From Trichobilharzia regenti (Eukaryota; Platyhelminthes; Trematoda; Strigeidida; Schistosomatidae), in NCBI GenBank assembly GCA_944472135.2, contig OX235267.1, positions 14,925,452 through 14,989,451 of the forward strand: a stretch of 64,000 nucleotides of DNA. The letters run 5' to 3'. The notes beneath the pieces were generated by a model that saw only the letters and a list, made by a program, of their open reading frames with translations, searched no databases and was not told where the DNA came from. Shown here piece after piece: positions 10,640 to 21,890 of the stretch. The position numbers and the translations under genes were made by a program. Numbering within the stretch: the stretch's first letter is position 1; each line of letters opens with the position of its first letter.

Positions 10640-11560
10640 AATTTATTTTGATAAAGTCTCACACACAGTGTAGTGTTATACAGTAAGTAATATTTACTGA
10701 TGACCACGTTTCGAGCACTCCAATTTATTACTGCAGCTCATAATCATATCACGGTAGGTACACACTCACACAACTTTCTAACTTCGTCTATATAGTTTCA
10801 TTATTTTTCATCGCTTGATGTGATTAGTAGTAGTATTTTCCATATTTCCTGTATGAATGATGAGTCATTCCTATTGCACATGTTGGGTGTAGACTCGATG
10901 AACAAGGATTCAGTAGTAATCAACTCTCCCTCACTCTCCACCTACCTACCTACCTATATTACATCTTAAAACTTTAACCCTCTCTCACCTTATTGTATGG
11001 TTGTGTGTTGACACAATTAAACAAAATAATATGCTTTACAAAATACCTTGCAACGACTGTAAATGTGGTCAACCACATAGGTCAAACTAAGTAGATCGGT
11101 GGTGGTCAGATTGTCAGAATATAAGAATTTAGCTAAGTAACAGAATGAATGATCCTACCGAAGACAGATGAGTAATGTAGGGAAAAGCTCAGTTCACCTC
11201 TGCATTGTACTGCATGCATTAACATACAACCACACAATAGGATAGGTGAGATAGAGTTGTTAAAATTCTAAATAGTAATATAGGTAGGTAGGTAGGTAGG
11301 TGGGTGGAGAGTTAGAGAGAGAGAGGTTGAATATTGAATCCTTGTTCATCGAGTGAACCTATACCCACCAAATCAAATAGGAATGACACATCGCCAATAA
11401 CAGATGGAATTATATAAATGAAGCTGGAAAGTTGTGTGAGTGTGTACCTACCTACCTACCTACCTTGATATGATATGATTATGAGCTGCAGTAATAAATT
11501 GGAGAGCTCGAAACATGGTATATGTATAACATTACACTGTATGTGAGACTATATCAACAA
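10640..11560. mobile_element. PLE-3 3'-end palindrome
   Basis: Blocks at 10650-10990 reappear as reverse complement at 11222-11545 (gtaggtacacactcacac against gtgtgagtgtgtacctac; ctcgatgaacaaggattc; ctgcagctcataatcat). The centre (11030-11220) reads as a decayed GIY-YIG segment (YKIPCNDC). It is the 3' end of a Penelope-like element with an inverted partial copy of its own UTR, and could fold into a hairpin of several hundred bases. Confidence 0.65.
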
Positions 11561-11854
11561 CAAAAAATAATTGTTATCATCCAGACACGTTCATCAAGAG
11601 ATATAAAGTAGTCAGAACACCAAGACCCACTCTCCAACTTGCGCCTAAGAAAGATGTGTACAACAAAAAATAAGATTTTATTTTACCCACAATGAAATTA
11701 TACTCTACCGTCACACAGTGTACACAGCACAAGTTCTCTGTGATGACTAAACTTTGCTTCGTTGATTCTTTTTATGATAAACTATAAAGTTAGTTTTTGT
11801 CTGAGGGATAGATGGATAGATAGAGAGAAAGTATAACATGATTTTTTATCATGT

Positions 11855-11912
11855 TGTGTGTGTGTGTATGAGCTGTGTTTACGACGCCAGTTAGGTGTGT
11901 GTGTGTGTGTGT
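11855..11912. repeat. (GT)n microsatellite, two blocks
   Basis: Two GT tracts separated by about 30 bp. The stretch 11560-12390 otherwise holds only AT-rich, TE-free intron sequence. Confidence 0.85.
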
Positions 11913-12392
11913 GAATGTATGTGGAGTCCATAAGACAATCAATATTCACAATATTAGGCTGTAAAAAAAAACTTGTTAAACAATCGTCACATGTTAATTG
12001 GAGTAGTTTCATTGTGTATACGGTATATATATATATTTCATATATTTCAATCAAAACATGTGATAAACACAATTGAAACAACGAAAAAATGTTTCACTCT
12101 ACCTCTACCTCTCTCTCTTTCTCTGTGCCTTTCTGTCGACTTGACTTATGTGATCATATCAGGTGTTTTTTTGCTGCTATTGTTGTTGTTGTTGTTGTGA
12201 TCGGTTTTTCACAATACTGATTGATGGTGATGATGATGATGATGTCACACGCTTTCTTTAGGCTTATATGATCGCCATCACAAATACACACATTACACAC
12301 TAGACTACCAACCATATATATACAAGTTAGCACTTGAGAAGCTGTATAATTAAACCGTATTAATAATTTTACTGTCTTAAGTGTCTGACAGT

Positions 12393-12434
12393 CTTAATTA
12401 ATTAATTAACTAATTAATTAATTAATTAATTAAC
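12393..12434. repeat. (TTAA)n tract
   Basis: About ten near-perfect TTAA units, immediately left of an RTE-A copy. Confidence 0.85.
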
Positions 12435-12449
12435 GTGTTTTACAGAGAG

Positions 12450-13245
12450 AAAAACAAACTGCTCCCATGGAGTGAGCCAGTTAGTTGCTCAGCAGTCACT
12501 TCGCTCTGTCCTCTTCTGTGGCTGTGAGACATGACCCGCATTGAGAGTGGAAGGCATGAAAAGCCTGGCTAGCTAGCTGTCTTTGATCATAGGTCCCTGT
12601 GTTCTATCTCCCGTGTGAAGTGGAATAATAGGGTAAGCAATACTTAGGTTAGGTGGGAGGGGAAATCAATCGACGAGGTGGCTGTGAAGTTTCATGGATT
12701 GAAAGAGATGGTTTGGGGGGGGGACATGTGTTACGTATGCCTAACATGGCCATCGATCGCTTTCCTCGACAATGGGAAATGTTAGCTGACATAGGATTGA
12801 TCAGGCTGGAAAAGAAGTTGGCTAGCAGTAGTCAAACCAAAACATGGCTTCATCACCAGTCAATGAAATAAATCCATAACAGTTAGTTTAAGTCAGTCAG
12901 CCAGCCAGCCAAGTAGGGAGGGAAGTGTAGACTTCCTGATTGGGGTCCTCGAGACGGTCAAGACCAGTGTTGGTGGCAGGAGACAATTGGTGACATGGTT
13001 AGCTCAAAATCGTCGTTTTCAATGACTGGCGCGGATGCATTCACTCCTTATGACTTATAAAACCAAACAAAACTATATTGTTCTTCGTTATTACTATTCC
13101 TTTTGTCTGATATCTCTGTCTACTGTCTCTATTTTGCATTTCTTCTACTTTCTTCTCTTATTTTGTGTGCTACAAGGAGGTAGTGTGGCGACTTAAACTG
13201 CCGCACATTGATGCCAAGTTCCTAGTTGAAAACAGACAGACAGTT
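12450..13245 (+). mobile_element. RTE-A LINE 3' fragment
   Basis: Contains the C-terminal tail (GHVLRMPN, RFPRQWEMLADIGL, QTKTWLHHQSMK around 12720-12870) and the 3' UTR. 5'-truncated, with stops and frameshifts. Confidence 0.75.
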
Positions 13246-13279
13246 AGTTGTTGATATAAGTATAAAACTTGGGCATTGT

Positions 13280-14170
13280 CGTCGAGCATAACTCCATTAT
13301 GGATAAGATTTTATTTTGATAAAGTGTCACACAGTGTTATACAGTAATATTCGCTGATGACCACGTTTCGAGCACAAACTATCGCTCATAATCATATCAA
13401 GTCACACAACGTTTTTCCTTCATTTATATATGTGTGTAGAATTGAATAGATATTTAAATAAAAACCAATATAGGATAATGCACATTCAGAATTATTAATA
13501 TGATATTGATATCATTTTTGTTATTGATCAATTAGAATCAGATGGAAAATAAGACGAGTGTTTTTATAGTCTAAATAAGTAACTTGGTAGAATGTTATGA
13601 TGTACGTGAATTGAATTGAAATAAAATTTTAAGATTGTTTATTATCCTCCTCTGATTTTGACTGGTGGTTATAATATCTTCCATATCTCAGGTATTTGCA
13701 TTGAGTCATTTCTGTTACATGTGTTGGGTGGGTGTAGACTCGATGAACCAGGCAGAATTCAGTAATCAATCTCTCTCGCTCCCCACCTACATAGGTTACT
13801 TCTTAGAATCTTAACCCTCTCCCACCCACCCTATTGTGTGGTTGTGTGTTAATGCATGTAGTGCAATTGCTGAGCTTTTTTCTAAATTACTCATCTTTTC
13901 TGGGTCAAATATTCTTACCCTAGCCACTAAATTCCTATGTTCCGACAATCTGATTACCCCCGACCTTCTAGTTTGACTTATGTATTGACCTCACAGTCAT
14001 TGCAGGGTATTTTGTAAATTATGTTATTTTGTCTAATTGGGTCCACCGGTTCTTTTAGCCCACAGAGCTTGTCCCTGCCTGAGTGAGTTAGTAGGTTTGT
14101 ATGCCACCACTCTAATTCCTGCTTTATTAAGAATCCTACGTACGGAGGCTCTCAGATGTATTTCTTTGTT
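13280..14170 (-). mobile_element. PLE-3 Penelope-like element, RT/GIY-YIG remnant and 3' UTR
   Basis: The minus strand reads VRRILNKAGIRVVAYKPTN, the linker common upstream of GIY-YIG in PLEs, then LSEHRNLVAR and ALTHNHTIG, the endonuclease region with the histidine/glutamate context. Several frame breaks. The UTR blocks are shared with 10640-11560, 37100 and 43590. Confidence 0.7.
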
Positions 14171-14426
14171 TTTATTTATTCAAGACTCGTCATCTTTGTG
14201 TACTTGCAATCCTTAGTGAGTGATGATACTGTTCTTCCAACTAGAGGTTTGATGAAGATAATTATAATATCCAACTATAAAAAGTGCTCAACTTGGCTTC
14301 CCGACGGCGGCTAGTCACTAACCTCTGATGTGTGTCAACACTCACACATCATCGAACCCCCCTCCCCTGGCCTCCCGTACTATACGGACCGACATGTCAA
14401 CAGAGATGGTAACATTCGATCTATTA

Positions 14427-15408
14427 GAAAAACAGGTAACTCTAAAGAATAGCAGCTCAAACCGAAACTACCTAGCGAACGGACAAATGACCTTGACAAG
14501 GACAACTTCGACCAATCAGCGGCCTCAAAAAAAATCGGCGCATAATTGTGATAAGTTGTTTATGCATAAGGAATGCAATGTTAAAAAATAGTTACAAAGG
14601 ACAACGTTCTCGTATATGTTGCAAAAAAACTTCCCAATTTCTCATAGGAGTCTTGATTGTCATGTTAAACCAAGTCCTATAGATAAACGCATCGAGATAA
14701 CTGCATATTATTGCATTTCTTGATCCATTCACAGATCTGATATGTTTTTTTGGGTGACTCTAGAAACTTTCGATGAAATTAGTGCGAGTTCCATCAAAAG
14801 GATTGAGAAAACCATTTGTGTATGGTTGACCACTTGATGAATATAGCCCAGATTCGATAACTGACTGTAACTACTCCATTCGTCTGTATGAATAGTCGTC
14901 CCAGGCAGCACTAAGTACTGGATAATAGGCAATAATACACACCTGCACTGCGATTAGGGATCGCCTCAATATATCCTTTCTGGAGGCTGGTGTCATATAT
15001 CCCCACTACCTATTGCTGATTCACACTCAATCTCCTTCGATTATATTTTCTTTTTATCAAAAGTACCTAAGGAATCTGTAAATTAAAAAAACGAACGACA
15101 TAGGTTCTTGGACTGATTTTCTGATTCGACACTCATTTCACCAACAAACAAACCCATCGATGCACCTATTGTATATCTTTGCATATGAAGGACACCTCTA
15201 CATTGACAATTTTTCGACCTTCCTATCAGTCCGTTCTCCAAACATTAATCAAAACAAGATCTGGAGCGAATTTGCAATGCAAAAGGTGTAGAGTATCCAT
15301 AATTACCTCTGGAAATAACATAGTCACCTGATTCCTTGCTCAAGGTCCTTTGTGCATTCAAAGTTCGTTTCGGTTCGGGCTGCTATTCCTTAGAGTTGCC
15401 GAAAAACA
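14427..15408 (-). mobile_element. Merlin-type DNA transposon, decayed
   Basis: Merlin transposases are related to bacterial IS1016-type DDE enzymes and are known from schistosomes. The minus strand encodes IHTDEWSSYSQLSNLGY (catalytic Asp near 14882-14884), VVNHT, then after a frameshift PFDGTRTNFIESF (catalytic Glu at 14763-14777). Upstream there is a weak DGFVCW-NECRIRKSV region. Inverted repeats of about 75 bp at about 75-80 percent identity flank it (14427-14502 and 15332-15408, sharing gaatagcagc and aaccgaaac). True outer termini are uncertain. Frameshifts and stops make it inactive. Confidence 0.75.
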
Positions 15409-16490
15409 CCAAAGTGTCTGTCCACTAGATCCACTTTGGACGACGAGAGTCTGTCGAATACTCCGTCGTTCAGTCAGTCAGTTTGTCGGTTAGTTAGTTA
15501 GTGAGTTGGTATAGGAACTGCCGAATATTCATAAGCTGTTAAATCTAATGTCTTTATTATACACTTTAAATGTTATGGCAAATTTTATAATCGTATAGAG
15601 AGAGGGACAAGTAAACAACACTGCGACGTGTCTCGATGTTGATGATAATAACAATAAATAATCATTTGTACTTTATGGAATATAGGAGAGAGAGCGATAG
15701 AGAGAGGGAGAGATTTTGGCGGCGGTGGTGACTAGCAGACAGATAAACAAAAGTTTGTTTTTGCATCATATGACGATGATGATGGTGATGATGCACTATT
15801 GTGTATGTGTGTGTGTGTGTGTGCGTGAGTGTTGGTTGGTGATTTCGTTGTATATCTCTCTTATTTTGCTTATTTACACTTATTTACTTTATGTATCTAT
15901 TTATCTATTCGACTTTACGCATATTTTTTTGTCGATATTAAATTATCAAGCATATATCTAACTGTGTGTGTGTGCGTGTGTCTATCATATAATATCTAAT
16001 GTTGAAGAGGAAGCAAATTCTATAATATAATTATTCTTGTTTTGATCGGTTCTTATTATTGTTATGATCATTATGATTATTTGTTATGACTGTGAGAGAG
16101 AGATATCAATGTGTGGTGCATTCGTTCACTCACACTCATCATCCGGCAGTACCTGTCCAGTATGATAGTTTGAATCAGGCCAGGCCCGCTTATCTCGTTG
16201 TCTGTCTGCCTGCCTGCCTGCTTGGTCCATTAAGGATAGAGTATATGAATTATGCGAGAGTGGGCAGAACACATAGTTTTGTTACCATGTGATCTGTTCA
16301 CGAGTTTATCAAGCCATTATATCATGTGATACATCTATATATATCTATGTATATCGCGTTGTTGTGTACTGCTTGATTGCCTTGGGGGAAGGAAATATAC
16401 TTACTACTTGTTTACGTATTTTTATAGTAGTATTAGTAATAGTAGTATACATTTATTTGCTATTATTGTCACTATTGTTGTTGCCATGGT
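15409..16490. other. Intron sequence, microsatellite-rich
   Basis: Contains GT tracts near 15797-15822 and 15963-15979 and AG-rich patches (15660-15710). No coding or transposon signature seen. Confidence 0.6.
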
Positions 16491-16494
16491 TACC

Positions 16495-16790
16495 AAGTGG
16501 AACATAAGGGGACCTCAACAGCTCAAATCTATCTGTATTTCATCAACATTCTCTGCAAGACCTTTTTAGCTAACCCCCCCCCAGAGGATTGCCCATCACA
16601 ATCTGTCATTTCCTCCTCCATGTCACACCTGGACTCATGCCCACTCATGTCGTTTCCAATTCGGGTTCCTCTCGGGCGATGGTTTGGCATGAGACGTGGC
16701 TGAACGGTCTTCTCAGTGGCGTATGTGTGTGTGTGTGTGTCCGATCCATCTCCACTTTCTTCTACATATTTGTTGAGCAAATAGGTTCTT
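16495..16790. repeat. Unclassified dispersed repeat
   Basis: Shares blocks with 42830-43200: cctccatgt followed by ttgagcaa and ggttctt, plus accatgag-like motifs. Only these two copies are visible. No coding capacity is recognised. Confidence 0.4.
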
Positions 16791-16794
16791 GTTC

Positions 16795-17290
16795 AAGTAT
16801 TGGTTTATGGGGATTTTGTTTGATTGGTTATCAGCCTAGTTTGAGACTCGTCAACAGTACGCACTCACCACACCATCAGGGTTCGAACCCAGGACTTTCT
16901 GGTTACAAAGCGAGCAAACTCGTATACCATTCATCAGCTACTGGGACCCGCCAATCCACTGATAGCCAGTCAGTGCATAAATTCCAACTTCTGCTGGTTA
17001 ATTCATGGACATAGCGCAACCGCTAGCCAATGTCTTCTGTGGCGCGAGTATTTGTCCTCACATTCGACCGACCACCTGTCGTACCCTACTGTTCACGACT
17101 TCCCACTGGAACTCAGGTAACTAACTACACCTACCTGAATGCATAGGACCAGTTGCCGCTAATGAGCATCTCATTGATATTGAGGATTTCCAAACTAGGA
17201 CGAAACAGCTGTCCAACACTCTCTGTAGGTTTTCCAATGATTCTCTAACCAACCGATGTCAGCTCATGATGATAAAATCCTGTAACAAAT
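16795..17290. mobile_element. SINE-3 inverted pair
   Basis: 16795-17175 is a minus copy (tail, head with gggttcgaac on + strand, left block). 17180-17290 is a plus tail fragment carrying aaactaggacgaaacagctg. Confidence 0.7.
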
Positions 17291-17571
17291 AAGTTCTTGA
17301 TTGGTTCGTTTCTAGAGTTTCTTGTGGTTAATTCTTCAATATGGGACCGAAGTCTTCAGTTGGCTGGTGAGAATGCTTTTCATGACGCCAGTGTTCAAGT
17401 TTTCTGACCCATATAAAAGGACTGACTGACTGATTTAACATTGGTATTGGAAATTGGGATTTTGTTCTTTGTACAGACTGTGATATACTTTCAAACTGAT
17501 TTCAGAGTGACAATATTGGCTTTATTCACATTATCTAACAAAGGAAGTTATCCCTTTTCTTATCTGTGTAT

Positions 17572-17592
17572 GTGTGTGTGTGTGTGTGTGTT
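17572..17592. repeat. (GT)n microsatellite
   Basis: Perfect dinucleotide tract. Confidence 0.9.
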
Positions 17593-17633
17593 TACAACCA
17601 AAAAGGAGGCCTCTTTTCAGTTGTCTGTATCGA

Positions 17634-17860
17634 TTTTTTTTGTTCCTTCACGTTCCCAGTGGAACATAGGACTTGAAGCTAAAGGCTTGACGTTTCTGCA
17701 GCAGTATTTACTTTGACGGGATGGGGTTGCTAGCCTCATGGCCAACCTTTCCTCTTTACCAGCTTTTATTACTGGGTTAGTGAGGTAAAGGAGTGCATCC
17801 GTTGGTCGGGGATCGAACCCAAGACCATGTGCATGGTCGGCGAGCATCCTAACCACGTAA
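17634..17860 (-). mobile_element. SINE-1
   Basis: Reverse-orientation SINE-1 starting with the T-rich complement of its poly-A tail, then ttcacgttcccagtgg, tail blocks and the tRNA-like head (gggatcgaac). Confidence 0.85.
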
Positions 17861-17939
17861 TAACCACTTGTGTGTCAATTGTTAGAATTAAATATAAATT
17901 CCGTTAAGTAGTTCCTCCTTTTCCCATATCTATGTTAGT

Positions 17940-18285
17940 TAGGTATATTTCGAACTGACGTCAGTTAGAGAACCACCAGCAGGGAATACTGGACATGTGT
18001 TTCGTCCTAGTTTGGAATTGTTCAGTAGTACGCACCAACTCCACTGTAGTTTGAACCCATAACCTTCCAGTTGGCTACAAGGCGAGCTTTTATACTGTTC
18101 AACCACTTGGACCCTATTCATTATTAACCTTTGAATTCTATCTTCTACCAATTCACTCTATATACAGCATAATCACTAGACAGTATTATTGGTGAATGAG
18201 TGTCCTCTTATCCGACTTGATGAACGATATACTGGTCACGACTTTTCACTAGGAAAATCTCCAGGTAACTTTCTGTATAGAATTA
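17940..18285 (-). mobile_element. SINE-3
   Basis: Full-length minus copy with tail, hammerhead-like segment near 17985-18035, head and left block. Moderately diverged. Confidence 0.7.
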
Positions 18286-18339
18286 GTCACTACTAGTGAG
18301 CATCAGATTAGTTTCAAAATGAATTGGTTATGAATAAAG

Positions 18340-19130
18340 CAAGAACAACAAGAAGAATAAGAAATGGTACCATCATTGTTTATTTCGTCGGCTTCTCATC
18401 AGCCACTGCTTACAGCCTCAATAAATTGTTTCTAAGTTTATGTACAGAAAAGTTTTAACATACTTGCAAATTTTACATGATGTTAGTTAGTTGACAGAAG
18501 ATTCCAAACTTAGTGGACAATGCTCGGAGAATTACACTCATATTGTTTTTACACAGGGAGCTCAATTTTGGACAAAGTAAAATGTATGCATAGAATGAAT
18601 GGTAAGGAGTTATGTAATAAAGACGAGAGGTGGTGGCTAAGATAATGAATGAGTGGTTAAGAAATTTTGCAACAATGCTGCACTGAGTTCAACTCAAATT
18701 ATAGACACAAGAGACAAACAAAATTACACTATAATCAAAGGGTGATGAGTTTAAAGCCAAAGATTACGTAATCAAATGAAAAGGAGGAAAGAGTGATGAG
18801 ATAAGTGGCTTCTCTTTCTGAGCAACCACATAAATCGGATTTCAGACATTTGATAGAGATTACATCGGCAAACTTGAAAAGAATTAAACTCTTTTGCCTA
18901 TTGATAATTTTGAACGACTTTGTGACGTCGTCCTCATCAAGGAGAGATACCTGGTAATAGCATTGTTGAAAGCATTTGTTCCCTTGAGACGACGTAGGCT
19001 TTTTGGTACATGTACAGAAAAATCGGAATTGTGCCCTTCTTCTTTCTGTTCTCCTTATGTAACTGCTCTGACAGAATTGGTTATGGTTGGTTATAGGCTA
19101 TATATGTCGCAAATTGGCAGAATTTTGGAT
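18340..19130 (-). mobile_element. PLE-1 Penelope-like element 3' fragment
   Basis: The 3' UTR (tttatttcgtcggcttctc, agtttatgtacagaaaa) and the C-terminal GIY-YIG tail match the longer copy at 48110-49960. The minus strand near 18830-18890 gives FADVISIKCLKSDL-like sequence. Not intact. Confidence 0.65.
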
Positions 19131-19144
19131 TCATGAACACTACT

Positions 19145-19270
19145 GAATCGCGTCCCAGTAGCTGAATCGTTTACAGGGTCACCTTGTGACCTGAAGTTAC
19201 TATTGGGCGAAATAGCTGTTGAGTACTGCCCCCCTCCACTGAGACGAGATATGTGTTAGCTCATTATCAC
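19145..19270 (+). mobile_element. SINE-3 head, degenerate
   Basis: Has cgtcccagtagctgaatcg, a decayed B box, then gggcgaaatagctg and cactgagacg. Short. Confidence 0.4.
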
Positions 19271-19271
19271 G

Positions 19272-19470
19272 CCTTGTGCGTCTGTATCACAGTGGTTAGG
19301 ACACTCGCCGACCATGCACATGGTCCGAGGTTCGATCCCCTGCAGACGCACACCTTGATATCTATGGTCGGCCTGCGAAATTTGGACTACCGATGATATC
19401 CATGCTGAAAATTCCATACTTGTACCAAAAATACAATGTGGAATCAAGCTGTAATAAAAAAATAAAATAA
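19272..19470 (+). mobile_element. SINE-2
   Basis: Well-preserved head (tcacagtggttaggac, ggttcgatcccc) and tail (gatatctatggtcggcctg, tgtaccaaaaat, gtggaatcaagct) ending in an A-rich tract. Confidence 0.85.
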
Positions 19471-19544
19471 ATCAGATTCTCTGAAAAAAAAGCAACAGCA
19501 ATAATAACAATATTCGAATTTAATTGGTGGATGGTGACTACCAG

Positions 19545-19612
19545 TGAAATCCACCAGGATAAAGCTCATTTCGTCCTATTTGGGACCCATCAACCAGTGG
19601 ATGTACCTGCAT
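19545..19612 (-). ncRNA. Hammerhead remnant
   Basis: The minus strand has UUGAUGG in place of CUGANGA. Stem II, GAAA and the AUC site are kept. Predicted inactive. Confidence 0.55.
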
Positions 19613-19934
19613 TCCTCAGTCAATCAGTGCTGATATTCTTACCAAGGCTCGAACCCAGTGTCCATAGTTTCAAACGCCATAGCGGGTTATTCACTAGACG
19701 ACTTGGGCCGCGACAGCCACTTCTTGTGCAACAGGTCATATTAATTATTTAATTAAATTTTAGATTTTCCCGTCGATTGATCAATATGACCTGTTGCGCA
19801 AGAGGTGGGGTGGCTTTCGTGGCCCAAGTGGTCTAGTAGATAACTCGCTTTGGTGTTTGAAACTATAGGTACTGGGTTCGAGCCTCGGTGGTGGGAACAT
19901 CATCATCATTGACTGACTGGGGGAATGCAGGCAG

Positions 19935-19995
19935 GTACATCCACTGGCTGACGAGTCCCAAATAGAACGAAATGCGCCCTATACTGGATTCCACT
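19935..19995 (+). ncRNA. Type I hammerhead ribozyme, core intact, sense in FOXO intron
   Basis: Stem I (ATCCActGG with CTGGAT), CUGACGA, stem II GUCC-CAAAUA-GAAC with one mismatch, GAAA, short stem III and an AUA cleavage triplet, which fits the NUH rule. It lies within the FOXO pre-mRNA in sense, about 290 nt upstream of the acceptor. Activity is uncertain because stems II and III are weak. Confidence 0.65.
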
Positions 19996-20281
19996 ACCGC
20001 TAGTCATCGTCCACTAACTGACTTCATGTTGCATGACTACAGACATCGTCGAAGCATCTGGACAAAGCGGAGGAGCGCCGACATGTGAACCTGAGATCAA
20101 GCACTTTGGTCCAATGAATCAATCGACGGGAAAAATATATTTGAAAATATAAATTTTGGCATATTTTTTGATTAGTACATCTATATGTATGTATATATAA
20201 CTTTGTAATTCTTCTTCTTCTTTTGTTTTCTTCCTCCCCTTTCCCCCGTCCCACCGGTAATTCTATTCTCTTCTATTTCAG

Positions 20282-21890
20282 TGGTCGTACAAGTGGATTA
20301 ATTGAACAATTATTACGTAATGATCATACAATTGGAATGAATAATTCTACAACAATGCATACAATAGATCGTTTATCTTCAGATCATTATCCTACAAATT
20401 TATTTCCTTCATGTCACTCAGGTAAATCTTCTTTAACAACTGGTATTAATAATAATACAAGTATGTGCAATTCTCTACAACAAATGGATACATTAAATTG
20501 TTCAGATTATTTATCTGGCAATAGTAGTACACTTGAAGCAGCCTCATCATCCTTATCTCATATGGATTTAATTAGACAACACCACCAACACCAACAACAA
20601 CAGCAACAGCAACACCAACAACAACACCAACACCAACAACACCAGCAATCATTACATCATTCAAGTGCTGCTGCAGCTGCCCTGCTTAGTCATATTAATA
20701 ATAATCCATCACGTGGATCATCTAATAATGCATCAGCGCATCATTTATTACCAGTACCTTTGTTAACCAGTGGGGGTGGTAGTGAACAACATCATGGATC
20801 CTCATCAGCAGCAGCAACTGCAGCAGCGGCTGCCGCTCAATCTTACTGGCAAGCAGCTTATCGTTCATCTGCATCATCATGCTTCTATCCAGTTGGTGGA
20901 CATTATAATCCATCAATTTCATCTACACCGATAGGCACTGGTGTTGGTGGGGGTGGTAACAATAGTTTCACTGCTTCATTCTATGATACTTCTTCACATT
21001 TACTCCATTCAGCAGCATCCAATGATACAGGAGGAGGTAAATTACTACCGTTTTTAAATTCATGTTCATCATCAGCATCGAATGGTCCGACTACACCGAG
21101 TTCATCATCACCACCGCCAGCAACAACCTCAGTTAATTCATGGCGTCATTCATTAGGATTAGATATGCGTCTATTCAGTGATACGCATAATTCTCAACGA
21201 TCAACAGTTGCTGATCATCCTATGCCACCTTTATCATCGTCGTCATCATCGGCATCGTTATCGTGTTCCGTACAAAATAATAGTGTTCTAGAGAATACGA
21301 ATCGATCACTGGGACCAGTAACACCACCAGATTTAATGTATTTCCCACAGACAACATCACTATTCAATATGGAGTCGTCGTCATCTTACCAGCAGCAACA
21401 GCAGCAACAACAGTCGAAACAAGATAATGACGATAATGATACATTAATGACAGAAGAATTATGCAATTTAGGTCGATCGAATCGTTCATTGATGAATACA
21501 GCCTATGAAACGCCACAACAACAACAACAACAACAACAAAATTCATCAACACCGCCACCACCGTCATCAACGTCAACATCATCGTCGTCGCCTCCTGCTT
21601 CTGCTTCTACTTCTGTCGCAGCTTCAGCTTCAGTCTCAGCATTCACTGCAAATTTAAATCAATCCTCACGTCCTCCGTCTATTATTAATGATCGTACAAC
21701 ATGTAGAGAAATGCGACAATATATTGAAGCGTATAACACTGCCGCATCATCTTATGAAGATGATTGTGAACCATTAGAATTGGAATTGAGTTTAGAGCTG
21801 GCTGATCGAATTGTTGGCAGTACTAGTGTTGGCACGTCAACAGCTAATCCAATCACGTCGAGTTATGGATGTCCACCAGCACCAAATTAA
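20282..21890 (+). CDS. foxo: FOXO-type transcription factor, terminal coding exon (low-complexity C-terminus)
   Basis: Begins after ctatttcag, in frame with the preceding exon through a split Cys codon. It encodes 535 further residues and ends at TAA (21888-21890). The start is NRC-GRTSGLIEQLLRND; the rest is dominated by runs of Gln/His (near 20580-20650), Ser, Ala (20805-20835), Gly and Pro. Short ordered-looking islands include SYWQAAYRSS, SWRHSLGLDMRLFSD, LMTEELCNLGRS and a final acidic-hydrophobic segment EDDCEPLELELSLELADRI. The last is a candidate transactivation region, as FOXO proteins carry an acidic C-terminal activation domain. No further folded domain is visible. With the upstream exon it gives 791 residues from mid-forkhead on, longer than vertebrate FOXOs. 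Assignment rests on exon phase, proximity and composition; no domain in this exon alone proves FOXO. Confidence 0.85.

Larger units (their letters stand above)
19520..20140. mobile_element. Sm-alpha inverted dimer next to the last FOXO acceptor
   Basis: 19520-19787 is a minus unit (hammerhead, head with B box, linker) and 19788-20140 a plus unit (linker, head cccaagtggtctagtagat, B box gggttcgagcc, hammerhead, tail agcactttggtcc). They meet head to head at atgacctgttg. The dimer ends 141 bp before the splice acceptor. Confidence 0.8.
7120..20281 (+). other. Intron of the FOXO gene (13.2 kb, phase 2)
   Basis: Donor gtaaat at 7120 and acceptor ctatttcag ending at 20281. The phases match exactly: TG plus T gives TGT. 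Additional tiny exons cannot be excluded. The intron is filled with Sm-alpha, SINE-1/2/3, RTE-A, PLE fragments and a Merlin transposon. Confidence 0.75.

Noticed and set aside
11283..11301. (TAGG)n as telomeric repeat
   Set aside because: Short and not the TTAGGG-type telomere unit; part of the PLE-3 UTR palindrome.
14328..14591. 87-residue + strand open frame
   Set aside because: Overlaps the inverted repeat of the Merlin element and has no family resemblance.
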